Of a stretch of 10,682 nt of DNA, positions 1 through 6,120 are shown piece after piece. Both the position numbers and the translations under genes were made by a program. Each line of letters begins with the position of its first letter. Within the stretch, counting starts at the first letter, position 1. The notes beneath the pieces are model-generated. The model was given only the letters and a program-made list of their open reading frames with translations, was not told the origin of the DNA and made no database searches. The stretch is from Clostridia bacterium (GTDB taxonomy: Bacteria > Bacillota > Clostridia > Christensenellales > HGM11417), in NCBI GenBank assembly GCA_017407365.1, contig JAFQWR010000068.1:1-10682 (forward strand). Reading direction: 5' to 3'.

Positions 1-254
1 GGTAGCCCAAACAGCCTCTGCATAAAAGCATTATTTTTCTTTTTCGTACTGCGCAACTTACACGCGGTAAAAAGCTTTGTAAATACAAGAAAGGGAAATA
101 AAGAGGGTAAAACAGAGGAGGAAAACAGTTGTAAGCCGTTTTTTACACTTGCAATATACCTTTCAGGGGATAATACAAGCAAAAACAGAATACACAGTAT
201 TCCAAGGCAGAGCAAATCATTTTTATGAATTAGGTTTTTCACTTTCGGTTTCAT
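1..254 (-). CDS. ylbJ: YlbJ-like sporulation integral membrane protein (5' part, cut by window edge)
   Basis: Reading the minus strand from the ATG at 254 gives an open frame of 84 codons that continues past base 1, so only the N-terminus is present. It has a short basic head (MKPKVKN), one hydrophobic segment at about residues 14-29, then a stretch reading NGLQLFSSSVLPSLFPFLVF at about 39-58. That stretch fits the N-terminal pattern of the YlbJ / nucleoside-recognition (Gate) membrane family, where an amphipathic helix precedes a V-(L/F)-P-S-L-(L/F)-P-F membrane motif. In Bacillus, YlbJ is a sigma-E-controlled mother-cell protein needed for spore formation. I see no good Shine-Dalgarno before this ATG and no convincing promoter in the 45 bases upstream; an in-frame GTG at codon 5 is an alternative start. 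The gene follows the rho-like gene on the same strand but is separated from it by a terminator. The family call is from recalled similarity of a partial protein. Confidence 0.72.
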   Translation of the reverse strand, partial: MKPKVKNLIHKNDLLCLGILCILFLLVLSPERYIASVKNGLQLFSSSVLPSLFPFLVFTKLFTACKLRSTKKKNNAFMQRLFGL

Positions 255-298
255 AGCCGTATAGTATATGATGCTTTTATCAAAGCAATGCTTTTTAC

Positions 299-334
299 AA
301 AAAAAGACGCATACTGCTTATCGGTATGCGTCTT
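299..334 (-). terminator. Rho-independent terminator of the rho-like gene
   Basis: A perfect 11-bp inverted repeat (304-314 with 324-334, AAGACGCATAC / GTATGCGTCTT) encloses a 9-base loop. On the minus strand the stem is followed at once by a run of seven T (complement of 299-305). It starts 6 bases past the stop codon of the rho-like gene, so it should end that transcript and separate it from ylbJ. Confidence 0.9.
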
Positions 335-339
335 ACAGG

Positions 340-1584
340 TTATTTTAATGCTTTAATAAGGTCATCAACGGTTTCACAGGAGCTGAGTGCTTCCTTAATT
401 TTCTGCCTTGAGGTGGGCTTTTGCAGCTTTTGTTTCAGCTTATATGCGGCTTCCTGATATTCTGCAGAAGAAAGAGCGTTTGTATATTCTCCGTAGCTGT
501 TCATTATGTCAAGCTGATATTTGTCCTCTTGCGGATACGGCAACAGGTGCATTTCTGTATGTGCGCAGGCAGCTAATTCTGCAATCATAGGCTCATCGCC
601 AAAATGACTGATAACTGTAATCGAGCCGCCCTGACTCAAGCTTCTTGCAGTTGAGAGTATTTCCTTCAGATTCTGTAAAGCAATCATAGAGATGCGAAGA
701 TCGGAGGAATAATTCTTTGATTTGCTTTCTTCCCATACCACAAGCTGACGGATGTCGTAAAACAGTCGGGAGAGGTCCTCAAGTATCAACACTACGTTCT
801 GTCCAAGCTCAGCGAGTCGCTTCAAGTGAGATAAAACATTTTGAAAGCGGTCTATGCTCAGCTTTCTTCTTTCGTTCATCGGGCTAAGCAAAACGGCAAT
901 ATCCTGGCGGATCAACGACTGAAACCTTCTCTTTTCATCGGGTCTGGTATTCAGCTTGCAATAGATCACTCTTGTGTTTTCGTTTCCGCCTGCTTTGATT
1001 GCAGAAGCAAGGTCTGTCAGAAAGAATTGCTTACCGCTTTGCCGTGTTCCTTTCACACAAACAAATCCGCCCATAGGTATCGGCAGGGTAAGGGAAAGAG
1101 CCTTCATTGCGGCAGAGGCAGGAAATAGTGAAAAGCTTTTTGTCGGTGCCTGATATCCCATTTCATAGAAGTTTTTCCTTTCCCAGGGCATATCGTCCCG
1201 ATACAGATAATTGATGCGTACAATATCCGTTGGCTCGGAAATTTCCTTTGGCGAGCCTTCGTGCCTTTTTACTGTTACCAAATCACCGTTCCTTAAGCAT
1301 AAAGCCTGAACAACCCGTTTAGTAACGTAAATATCCTGATTGGATGAATCAAAATTGTTGTTCTGAATATATCCGATTTCACCGTTTGCGTGAAAGAAAC
1401 CGGTATGCGTTTTCTTAGGATATGAGGCAAGCACTTTGTCTGCTACATCATCAGATTCAAACACCATAAGCGGAATTCTTTCCTGATAATAGAATCTGTC
1501 GTTGATTTCCGAAAAAAACGGGTAATCACCGTCATCCACGATTTCTTCAACCGGCGCAGGGGTGTTCTTTTCTTCATTTTCCAT
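340..1584 (-). CDS. Divergent Rho-type protein, predicted ATPase-inactive paralogue
   Basis: This 414-residue protein follows the layout of transcription terminator Rho. An acidic N-terminal extension (1-60) leads to a cold-shock-like RNA-binding segment (about 61-106, GFFHANGEIGYI...DIYVTKRVV...LRNGDLV), matching the primary RNA site of Rho. A RecA-type core follows (about 150-370): a P-loop-like GTRQSGKQ at 179-186, RPDE at 214-217, VVLILEDLSRL at 264-274, and STARSLSQGGSITVIS near 311-326, which mirrors the Rho 'AARNIEEGGSLTIIA' segment. Key residues differ. The Walker A Thr is Gln186, the Rho Asp-Glu before Arg-Pro-Glu-Glu is Asn212-Thr213, the Walker B Asp aligns with Glu269, and no arginine exists between 314 and 393, so the arginine finger is missing. 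The Q-loop region is also unlike Rho. I infer that it binds RNA but does not act as a Rho motor. The frame is intact, with a good SD (GAGGG), its own promoter and its own terminator, which argues against decay. Neighbours are sporulation genes. Its function is unknown. Confidence 0.75.
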   Translation of the reverse strand: MENEEKNTPAPVEEIVDDGDYPFFSEINDRFYYQERIPLMVFESDDVADKVLASYPKKTHTGFFHANGEIGYIQNNNFDSSNQDIYVTKRVVQALCLRNGDLVTVKRHEGSPKEISEPTDIVRINYLYRDDMPWERKNFYEMGYQAPTKSFSLFPASAAMKALSLTLPIPMGGFVCVKGTRQSGKQFFLTDLASAIKAGGNENTRVIYCKLNTRPDEKRRFQSLIRQDIAVLLSPMNERRKLSIDRFQNVLSHLKRLAELGQNVVLILEDLSRLFYDIRQLVVWEESKSKNYSSDLRISMIALQNLKEILSTARSLSQGGSITVISHFGDEPMIAELAACAHTEMHLLPYPQEDKYQLDIMNSYGEYTNALSSAEYQEAAYKLKQKLQKPTSRQKIKEALSSCETVDDLIKALK

Positions 1585-1613
1585 AACGCTACCCTCAGTA
1601 TGTATTTGTCATA

Positions 1614-1642
1614 ATTGTATATGATTATTGCAAATTTGTCAA
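1614..1642 (-). promoter_or_regulatory. Sigma-A promoter of the rho-like gene
   Basis: On the minus strand, TTGACA (complement of 1637-1642) is separated by exactly 17 bases from TACAAT (complement of 1614-1619). The expected start of transcription lies about 30 bases before the ATG at 1584, leaving room for the GAGGG Shine-Dalgarno. The gene thus has its own promoter downstream of yunB and a vegetative rather than sporulation-type signal. Confidence 0.8.
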
Positions 1643-1649
1643 ATGATAT

Positions 1650-2300
1650 TTATCCGGGGATGAGATCCAGCATTTTATCCTGGTCTAAATCCATCAAAAA
1701 AGTCTGGGGAACATCACCTACAATCACACTTTCCCCCAATAAAAATTCATGAGAAAGCAATATTGCTTCCTTATGGAAGGGGACAACAAGCTGCACGGTT
1801 GCCTTAATTACAAGATAGATGTTGTGCAGCGTCTGATTGATTGCCATAGAGCGGAATTGTGAATAAACACTTGCTGTAAAGGCGTCCACCGATTCAATTT
1901 TGATCGATACGTTTTGCCCCACAGAGGATAGTGCGGCTATTCCCGTAAATACCCCGAGTGGTATGGAAATCTCCTGCAGGTTGGGCGCAAGCTGCTTTTG
2001 CAGAATTTGTACTGCCTTATATGCAGTTCGTCCTACTGATACAGTATCGTAGTGCATGGCTGTAATTTTATTGCTTTGATCGCGCTCTATCACAAATATA
2101 TCCTTATACGAAAGATCGTGTAATACGCTTTCGTACAGCATATCGTTGATGCCATGCTGAACATCTGCATTGATTTTTGCAGAGCTTACACGAACAATCA
2201 AAGGATTGATAACAAGTGTAGTGTGAGCTACGGCAAAGACCAATAGCAGTATGATGCTTATCCAAGCGGTCAGTTTTCCTTTTTTCTGTTTTGTTTTCAT
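1650..2300 (-). CDS. yunB: Sporulation protein YunB
   Basis: The 216-residue protein has a basic head, one transmembrane helix at about 11-32, and an extracytoplasmic domain typical of YunB. Family hallmarks are visible: KINADVQHGIN near 42-52, SIPLGVFTG at 112-120, AINQTLHNIYL at 153-163, and SVIVGDVPQTF at 191-201. YunB is a sigma-E-regulated mother-cell protein of Bacillus and Clostridium that is required for efficient sporulation. I know of no assigned biochemical activity; the topology seen here suggests a bitopic protein with most of its mass in the intermembrane space. The start at 2300 is backed by an AGGGTG Shine-Dalgarno 5 bases upstream. It is transcribed divergently from mrnC and sits upstream of the rho-like gene on the same strand, with a 65-base gap that holds that gene's promoter. 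Confidence 0.92.
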   Translation of the reverse strand: MKTKQKKGKLTAWISIILLLVFAVAHTTLVINPLIVRVSSAKINADVQHGINDMLYESVLHDLSYKDIFVIERDQSNKITAMHYDTVSVGRTAYKAVQILQKQLAPNLQEISIPLGVFTGIAALSSVGQNVSIKIESVDAFTASVYSQFRSMAINQTLHNIYLVIKATVQLVVPFHKEAILLSHEFLLGESVIVGDVPQTFLMDLDQDKMLDLIPG

Positions 2301-2317
2301 TAAATCACCCTATTTGT

Positions 2318-2325
2318 AATGTATG
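2318..2325 (-). promoter_or_regulatory. Possible sigma-E -10 element before yunB
   Basis: The minus strand reads CATACATT here, an exact match to the sigma-E -10 consensus CATACAnT. YunB genes are sigma-E targets in Bacillus. I could not find a convincing -35 (ATATT-like) at 13-15 bases upstream, and the implied start site would fall right at the Shine-Dalgarno, so this is only a candidate. Confidence 0.35.
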
Positions 2326-2352
2326 CAGAAGAATAAAACGGCTTGATATATA

Positions 2353-2381
2353 TTGACAAAAATCGCGTGTTATGGTACAAT
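2353..2381 (+). promoter_or_regulatory. Sigma-A promoter of the mrnC-rlmB-sigH-dnaX-ybaB-recR-bofA run
   Basis: TTGACA at 2353-2358 and TACAAT at 2376-2381 are 17 bases apart, and a TGG before the -10 gives an extended -10 element. It lies 31 bases before the mrnC start, which has an AGGCGG Shine-Dalgarno at 2400-2405. No other strong promoter is apparent to me before 7038, so this may serve the whole run of seven genes. Confidence 0.85.
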
Positions 2382-2411
2382 TAAAGATAGAACAAAAATA
2401 GGCGGTAAATC

Positions 2412-2825
2412 ATGATCGGACGTGAATATAAGGCAGAGGATTTGAATGTTCTATCGCTTGCATATCTTGGAGATAGCATTCAGACAGCTTACGTAAGAGC
2501 AAGAGTTGTATCCGTTAAGGGCGGCAAGGTAGACGATTTACACCGTATTTGCAGTAAGCTTGTCAGTGCGACCGTGCAAGCGCGTGCATCCGAGCTTTTG
2601 CAAGCATATTTATCGGAGTCGGAATCATCCGTCTTTCACCGTGCAAGAAACTGCAAAAATAAGCAGGGTGCAAAAAATGCAGACATCGGTGATTACCGCA
2701 AGGCAACCGGGCTTGAGGCAGTTTTTGGCTATCTGTATCTGAAAAAGGAAGAAGACCGCTTAAATGAACTTCTTGCAAAGGTGCTTGAGCTCTCAATGGC
2801 ATACGTTGAGGGATGCGAGGTGTAA
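2412..2825 (+). CDS. mrnC: Mini-ribonuclease III (23S rRNA maturation)
   Basis: The 137-residue protein is the RNase III catalytic domain alone, without a double-stranded-RNA-binding domain, at the length usual for MrnC (about 130-145). Visible motifs are LAYLGDSI (17-24) with the catalytic Asp21, DDLHRICSKLVSA (41-53), ARNCKNKQGAKN (78-89), and YRKATGLEAVFGYLYL (95-110) with catalytic Glu102. In Bacillus the homodimer trims the 5' and 3' ends of 23S rRNA precursor. It is the first gene after the promoter at 2353-2381. Its stop codon lies 2 bases before the rlmB start, and the rlmB Shine-Dalgarno is inside its last codons. The pairing mrnC-rlmB is the classic Firmicutes order, where cysS usually comes before; here yunB is divergent instead. 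Confidence 0.95.
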   Translation: MIGREYKAEDLNVLSLAYLGDSIQTAYVRARVVSVKGGKVDDLHRICSKLVSATVQARASELLQAYLSESESSVFHRARNCKNKQGAKNADIGDYRKATGLEAVFGYLYLKKEEDRLNELLAKVLELSMAYVEGCEV

Positions 2826-2827
2826 TT

Positions 2828-3562
2828 ATGAAGATTGAAGGAAGAAATGCAGTATCTGAGGCTGTTAAGGCCGGTACTGAAATTGATAAGGTCTATATCG
2901 AAAAGGGTGCAGAGCAAAGCGGTAGCGGCGGAAGCCTTTTTCGTACCATTCGTTCTAAGGGTATTAAATTTCAGTTTTTGCCCCGTCCTATCATGGAGAA
3001 GGAAAGCTTAACGGGTAAGCATCAGGGCTTTATAGCCGTCACTGCGGATTTTGTTTATTCCGAATTCTCCGAGGTAAAGGCGCTTGCTTCTTCCAGAAAT
3101 GAGCCCTTGTTTATTGTTGTTCTTGACGGAGTATCCGACCCTCACAACCTAGGAAGCGTTTTGCGTGTTTGCGAATGTGCGGGTGTGCATGGGGTTGTCA
3201 TTCCCAAGCACCGTGCGGCAAGCGTTAACGAAACCGTTGTGCGTGTTTCTGCAGGTGCAAGCGAGCATATTCCGGTTGTCCGTGTTGGCAATATCAATGC
3301 GTTTTTAGAGGAGTGCAAGGCAGACGGTATTTTTGTATACGGTGCTGAGGCAGATGGCACTCCCATGTATCAAGCCAATCTTTCGGGCGATATTGCGCTT
3401 GTGATTGGCAGTGAGGGCGAGGGAATTCATGCCCTTACGCGCAAAACCTGCGATGAAATTGTATCTATTCCCATGTTTGGTGAGGTTAATTCCTTGAATG
3501 CGTCCGTTGCTTGCGGCGTTGTAGTATACGAGGCGGTGCGTCAAAGAAATAACCGCTCTTAA
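2828..3562 (+). CDS. rlmB: TrmH/SpoU-family 23S rRNA 2'-O-methyltransferase (RlmB type)
   Basis: The protein is 244 residues from the ATG at 2828. I prefer this start over the in-frame ATG at 2813 because GAGGTG at 2817-2822 sits 5 bases ahead and the protein then begins MKIEGRNAV, the usual RlmB N-terminus. Residues 1-75 form the substrate-binding domain. The SPOUT knotted domain follows, with motif 1 DPHNLGSVLR (104-113), motif 2 LVIGSEGEG (191-199) and motif 3 IPMFGEVNSLNASVA (214-228). The family transfers a methyl group from S-adenosylmethionine to a ribose 2'-OH, in E. coli at G2251 of 23S rRNA. It is translationally close to mrnC, so two ribosome maturation enzymes are made together. 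The exact target nucleotide cannot be read from the sequence. Confidence 0.93.
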   Translation: MKIEGRNAVSEAVKAGTEIDKVYIEKGAEQSGSGGSLFRTIRSKGIKFQFLPRPIMEKESLTGKHQGFIAVTADFVYSEFSEVKALASSRNEPLFIVVLDGVSDPHNLGSVLRVCECAGVHGVVIPKHRAASVNETVVRVSAGASEHIPVVRVGNINAFLEECKADGIFVYGAEADGTPMYQANLSGDIALVIGSEGEGIHALTRKTCDEIVSIPMFGEVNSLNASVACGVVVYEAVRQRNNRS

Positions 3563-3581
3563 GTAATACGAGGTTGCTTTT

Positions 3582-4160
3582 ATGACTCAGAGCGAACTGA
3601 TAAAGCTGTCAGATGAAGAGCTGATTGCCTTGGCCAATGCAAACGATTCTGATGCAATGGAAATCATGATGGAGCGGTACAAGCCCCTTGTCCGATCTCT
3701 GTCGCGAAAGTGCTATCTTACAGGCGGAGAGCCTGAGGATCTTGTTCAGGAGGGCATGATAGGGCTGTTTAATGCCGTAAAAAATTACGAGCTGCAAAAG
3801 GGAAGTGCATTTTCATCCTTTGCTTACACCTGCATCAAAAACAAGCTTGATTCTGCAATTAAGGAATCTCTGCGTGATAAGCACAAGCCCTTATTTCAAT
3901 ATCTGTCCCTTAACTCCGAGGACGGTCAGAGGCTGTTTTCTGACGTAAACGGCGGTGCAAATCCCGAGGATGCAGTTGCATGGATGGATTTTGTTGATAC
4001 CTTAAAAAAGGTGCTTTCCCCTTACGAAATGGAAGTTATCATGTATTATTATAAGGGGTATTCTTATTCGTCTATTGCAGAAAAGCTTGGTAAATCTGTA
4101 AAAAGCATTGATAACACTCTGCAAAAGATCAAAAAAAAGATCCAGAAAACGGAGAAGTAA
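3582..4160 (+). CDS. sigH: RNA polymerase sigma-H (sporulation sigma factor)
   Basis: This 192-residue sigma-70-type factor has region 2 at about 24-100, with EDLVQEGMIGLFNAV (52-66) as the core-binding segment and KHKPL at 100-104. Region 4 lies at about 145-185 and its helix-turn-helix reads GYSYSSIAEKLGKSVKSIDNTLQKIKKK. The KSVKSIDN(A/T)LQ(R/K) ending and the place after mrnC-rlmB identify SigH rather than another group. SigH directs genes for entry into sporulation, such as spo0A and spoIIAA in Bacillus. It is about 25 residues shorter than the B. subtilis protein, mainly at the two ends. The gene yacP (an NYN-domain ribonuclease), which usually stands between rlmB and sigH, is absent: the gap is only 19 bases. 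A GAGG Shine-Dalgarno at 3570-3573 precedes the start. Confidence 0.92.
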   Translation: MTQSELIKLSDEELIALANANDSDAMEIMMERYKPLVRSLSRKCYLTGGEPEDLVQEGMIGLFNAVKNYELQKGSAFSSFAYTCIKNKLDSAIKESLRDKHKPLFQYLSLNSEDGQRLFSDVNGGANPEDAVAWMDFVDTLKKVLSPYEMEVIMYYYKGYSYSSIAEKLGKSVKSIDNTLQKIKKKIQKTEK

Positions 4161-4163
4161 TTT

Positions 4164-5753
4164 ATGGCTTATCTCTCTTTATATCGTAAATACAGACCAA
4201 GTGGCTTCGATGGCCTGATTGGTCAGGAGCAGGTCGTAAGGATACTTCGCAATCAGATTAAGCAGGACCGTATCGGTCACGCTTATCTTTTTTGCGGTGC
4301 AAGAGGTACCGGAAAAACAAGTGCGGCTAAAATATTTGCCCGTGCAGTAAACTGTCTTTCACCCATAGACGGATCTCCTTGCGGCAAATGCGAGGTTTGT
4401 CAGGCACTTTCGCAGGGCTCCAATATGGATATTTTAGAAATCGATGCCGCATCAAACAACGGCATTGAAGAGATCCGCGATCTGATAGACCGCATACAAT
4501 ATCCGCCTGTTTCGGGCAGATACAAGGTCTATATCGTAGACGAGGTTCATATGCTCAGTATATCGGCATTCAACGCACTTCTTAAAACGTTGGAGGAGCC
4601 GCCCAAGCATGCCTTGTTTATTCTTGCGACCACAGAGGTTCACAAGCTGCCTGCAACCATTCTTTCGCGTTGTATGCGCTTTGATTTCAGGTTGATTTCT
4701 GAGGAAAAGCTTGCGGGCCTGATCGGGAATATTTTCGATGATATCGGTCTTGGCTACGAGCCTGAGGCAGTCCGCTTAATTGCCAAATCGGGTGAGGGAA
4801 GCTGCAGAGACAGCCTCTCCGTTGCGGAAATGTGCCTTTCCTATGCAAACGGAAAACTAACCTATCAGGATGTATTAGAGGTTATCGGCTCTGCGGATAT
4901 CGATCAGATTTATTCCTTTGCTGAAAGCATTTTGCTTGGTAATCTTGAAGATGCCATTCAGACAGCAGAGTTTCTGCTTGAACGCGGCAAGTCTGTGCCC
5001 GTGCTGAACAGAGATCTGATTTCTCATTTCAGAGATCTTTGCATTGTAAAGCTCACCAAAAACGGTAATGCGCTTTTGCATCTTCCCGAATCGGTGTTCA
5101 ACCGCTTTGTTCAGACGGCAAATCAGACGGAAGCCACCAAGCTTTTATACTGCATTGATGTGCTTGCCCGTATGGAGCTGGAGCTGAAATACACCGTTCA
5201 TCCGCGCGTTTTGTTTGAAACTGCGATTTTCAGATGCGCGTCACCGGATGCCGATTACGATCCGCAGGCGCTTTCCGTTCGTGTGGACGATATGGAGCGT
5301 AAGCTGAAAAATGGCTTGCGTTTTGCAAAGGAACCCCCTGCTCAGCAAGAAGTGAAGCAGCCTGAGCCGCAAAAAAAGGTGCAGGTACAGGTGCAGACGG
5401 CGCAGCCCGTGCAAACGAAAAAGGCAATCAGCAATGCAGAGCGTAGCTGGGGCAGTATAATGCAATCACTTCGCGACGGCGGAAACGTGCCTTTGTATTT
5501 TGTTTGCAGAGAGCTTTCTGCCCGAGCAGAGGGTGCTGTTCTTTATATACTTGTTAAGCAGGATCAGCACGAAAGGCTTTTAACTCTTCCGGGTAATATC
5601 GGGCTTCTTAAGGAGCTTGCTCTTTCCGAGGGCTATGAAGAGGTGCGTATAGAGCGTGTAGGCGCAGGTGATGCACCCTTGTCGGGCGCAGGCGATGCGC
5701 AAAAATTAGATGAATTAAAATCGCTTATTGGCGATAAATTAGAAATAAAGTAA
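4164..5753 (+). CDS. dnaX: DNA polymerase III subunit gamma/tau
   Basis: The 529-residue clamp-loader ATPase has Walker A GARGTGKT (45-52), four zinc cysteines (C64, C73, C76, C79), Walker B with D126-E127 (VYIVDEVHML), and the SRC arginine-finger motif (168-170). AAA+ lid and collar domains follow to about residue 365. A Gln/Pro/Val-rich linker (about 390-415) joins them to the C-terminal tau region. DnaX builds the clamp-loader complex that loads the beta clamp at replication forks, and tau links it to the polymerase. It begins 3 bases after sigH, with GGAG inside the end of that gene. The linker encodes Gln-Lys-Lys as CAA AAA AAG (5370-5378), which includes the A-AAA-AAG slippery heptamer of E. 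coli dnaX; a -1 shift would give a product of about 427 residues. ybaB follows, as in B. subtilis. Confidence 0.96.
   Translation: MAYLSLYRKYRPSGFDGLIGQEQVVRILRNQIKQDRIGHAYLFCGARGTGKTSAAKIFARAVNCLSPIDGSPCGKCEVCQALSQGSNMDILEIDAASNNGIEEIRDLIDRIQYPPVSGRYKVYIVDEVHMLSISAFNALLKTLEEPPKHALFILATTEVHKLPATILSRCMRFDFRLISEEKLAGLIGNIFDDIGLGYEPEAVRLIAKSGEGSCRDSLSVAEMCLSYANGKLTYQDVLEVIGSADIDQIYSFAESILLGNLEDAIQTAEFLLERGKSVPVLNRDLISHFRDLCIVKLTKNGNALLHLPESVFNRFVQTANQTEATKLLYCIDVLARMELELKYTVHPRVLFETAIFRCASPDADYDPQALSVRVDDMERKLKNGLRFAKEPPAQQEVKQPEPQKKVQVQVQTAQPVQTKKAISNAERSWGSIMQSLRDGGNVPLYFVCRELSARAEGAVLYILVKQDQHERLLTLPGNIGLLKELALSEGYEEVRIERVGAGDAPLSGAGDAQKLDELKSLIGDKLEIK
5372..5378 (+). promoter_or_regulatory. 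Candidate -1 frameshift heptamer in dnaX
   Basis: A AAA AAG lies in the dnaX frame at codons 403-405. After a -1 slip, reading continues for 22 codons to TAG at 5444-5446, giving about 427 residues, close to the 431 of E. coli gamma. I see no strong upstream SD-like stimulator and no convincing downstream stem-loop, so use of the site is unproven. The run of seven A could also cause transcriptional slippage. Confidence 0.35.
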
Positions 5754-5770
5754 ACGGAGGATGTATTATT

Positions 5771-6106
5771 ATGGCAAAGTTTAACGGCGGTTACGGCGGA
5801 ATGGGAAATATGCAAAACCTGATGAGGCAAGCACAAAAGATGCAGGAGAAGATTCAGGAGGCGCAGGAAGAGCTCGAGGAAATGGAGCTTGTCGGTACCA
5901 GCGGTAGCGGAATGGTAGAGGCAACCGTAACAGGCAAGAAGGCGATTGTCAGCATCAAAATCAAGCCCGAGGCAGTAGACCCTGATGACGTTGAAATGTT
6001 AGAGGATCTGATTGTTGCTGCATTGAACGATGCTTTTTCGCAGGCAGATGCTGTCAGTGAAGAGCTTTTAGGGCCCTTAACCGGCGGAATGGGCGGTCTG
6101 TTTTAA
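5771..6106 (+). CDS. ybaB: YbaB/EbfC-family nucleoid-associated protein
   Basis: The 111-residue protein has the family's usual length and layout. A Gly/Met-rich N-terminal tail (FNGGYGGMGNMQNLMRQAQ) leads into a charged helix (about 15-40, QKMQEKIQEAQEELEEMEL), and then a small beta-sheet core with GMVEATVTGKKAIVSIKI. The C-terminus is Gly/Met-rich (LTGGMGGLF). The family forms tweezer-like dimers that bind DNA and coat the nucleoid. The gene sits between dnaX and recR in a great many bacteria, as here. GGAGG at 5756-5760 is 10 bases before the start, and the gap from dnaX is 17 bases. Confidence 0.95.
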   Translation: MAKFNGGYGGMGNMQNLMRQAQKMQEKIQEAQEELEEMELVGTSGSGMVEATVTGKKAIVSIKIKPEAVDPDDVEMLEDLIVAALNDAFSQADAVSEELLGPLTGGMGGLF

Positions 6107-6120
6107 TATTATAGATTATT

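Noticed and set aside
273..286. Small GCTTT/AAAGC hairpin between the terminator and ylbJ
   Set aside because: Only 5 base pairs in an A/T-rich stretch; not distinguishable from chance.
255..300. Sigma-E-like promoter before ylbJ (CATATACT)
   Set aside because: One mismatch in the -10, no -35 at the right distance, and the implied start site would fall on the ATG itself.
841..1128. Plus-strand open frame inside the rho-like gene
   Set aside because: It is antisense to a protein with a recognisable Rho layout, promoter and terminator, and the product is low-complexity and Cys/Ser-rich as expected of a shadow.
2563..2802. Open frame on the minus strand inside mrnC
   Set aside because: It overlaps a clear mrnC gene, its product resembles no family I know, and it has no ribosome binding site; a shadow frame.
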